Origin: JBAVEL01 sp049587715
GTDB taxonomy: Bacteria; Bacteroidota; Ignavibacteria; UBA10030; UBA6906
Direction of reading: 5' to 3'
Length of the DNA stretch: 5,842 nt
Assembly: GCA_049587715.1 (NCBI GenBank)
Contig: JBAVEL010000005.1
Location: forward strand, 1-5,842
The notes beneath the pieces were generated by a model. It was not told the DNA's origin. It searched no databases and saw only the letters and a program-made list of their open reading frames with translations. Both the position numbers and the translations under genes were made by a program. Shown here in pieces: positions 5,756 to 5,842 of this stretch (position 1 is its first letter; each line of letters starts with the position of its first letter).

Positions 5756-5842
5756 TGTTCTCCTCGGTGATGATGGGAAAGTGCGTGCTCTTCCTGAGTC
5801 AGGAACCGGCGGATGAAGTTCAGGACCGCCGGACTGTCCAGC
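5725..5842 (-). CDS. C-terminal end of an unidentified upstream gene (partial)
   Basis: The minus-strand frame that enters from the right edge encodes about 38 residues, starting LDSPAVLNFIRRFL, and stops with TGA at 5727-5725. Between the edge and the nuoE-like start, most of its codons end in G or C, as in the other genes here. The frame in phase with the next gene has mostly A/T third positions over the same bases. That contrast is the evidence for coding. The tail would overlap the next ORF by 31 nt, which suggests translational coupling in the same operon. The visible residues look like an amphipathic helix followed by a His-rich, polar tail. This is too little to assign a family. It could instead be a non-coding leader with chance codon bias. 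Confidence 0.45.
   Translation of the reverse strand, partial: LDSPAVLNFIRRFLTQEEHALSHHHRGEQWTPRQSTPS

Overview
The window is one stretch of an anaerobic energy-metabolism operon. All real genes lie on the minus strand, so transcription runs from high to low coordinates. The DNA is GC-rich with strongly GC-biased third codon positions. The gene content (an HndABC/NuoEF-type NADH module, an HdrA-like protein, MvhD and an MvhG-type [NiFe]-hydrogenase small subunit) fits a strict anaerobe. I infer a sulfate-reducing or syntrophic bacterium of the former Deltaproteobacteria (Desulfobacterota), but no 16S or other taxonomic marker is present, so this is only an inference.

Layout in transcription order: (1) 5842-5725, the last codons of an unidentified upstream gene, overlapping the next start; (2) 5755-5303, a NuoE/HndA-type [2Fe-2S] protein; (3) 5289-4903, an HndB-type thioredoxin-like ferredoxin; (4) 4873-3047, a NuoF/HndC-type FMN and NAD(H)-binding flavoprotein with extra Fe-S domains at both ends; (5) 3033-1273, a fusion of a NuoG/HndD-like N-terminal ferredoxin region with the C-terminal part of HdrA; (6) 1221-769, MvhD; (7) 740 to beyond position 1, an MvhG-type [NiFe]-hydrogenase small subunit, cut by the window edge. 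The gaps are 13, 29, 13, 51 and 28 nt, each of the six ORFs has a Shine-Dalgarno sequence, and I see no internal promoter or terminator. This points to co-transcription. There is no gene-free stretch longer than about 50 nt.

Working model (inference): the genes encode one soluble multi-subunit hydrogenase/NAD(H) complex. A [NiFe] catalytic subunit, expected just off the left edge, would exchange electrons through MvhG and MvhD with the HdrA-like half of the fusion. The NuoG-like half would pass them to the HndC FMN site, where NAD(H) and perhaps ferredoxin are coupled. Compared with the Hnd [FeFe] hydrogenase (hndABCD), genes A-B-C are in the same order, but the H-cluster part of HndD is replaced by an HdrA segment plus Mvh subunits. 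Compared with MvhADG-HdrABC, HdrB and HdrC are absent from the window and the HdrA portion lacks its N-terminal Rossmann FAD motif. These two points are the main reason to look further.
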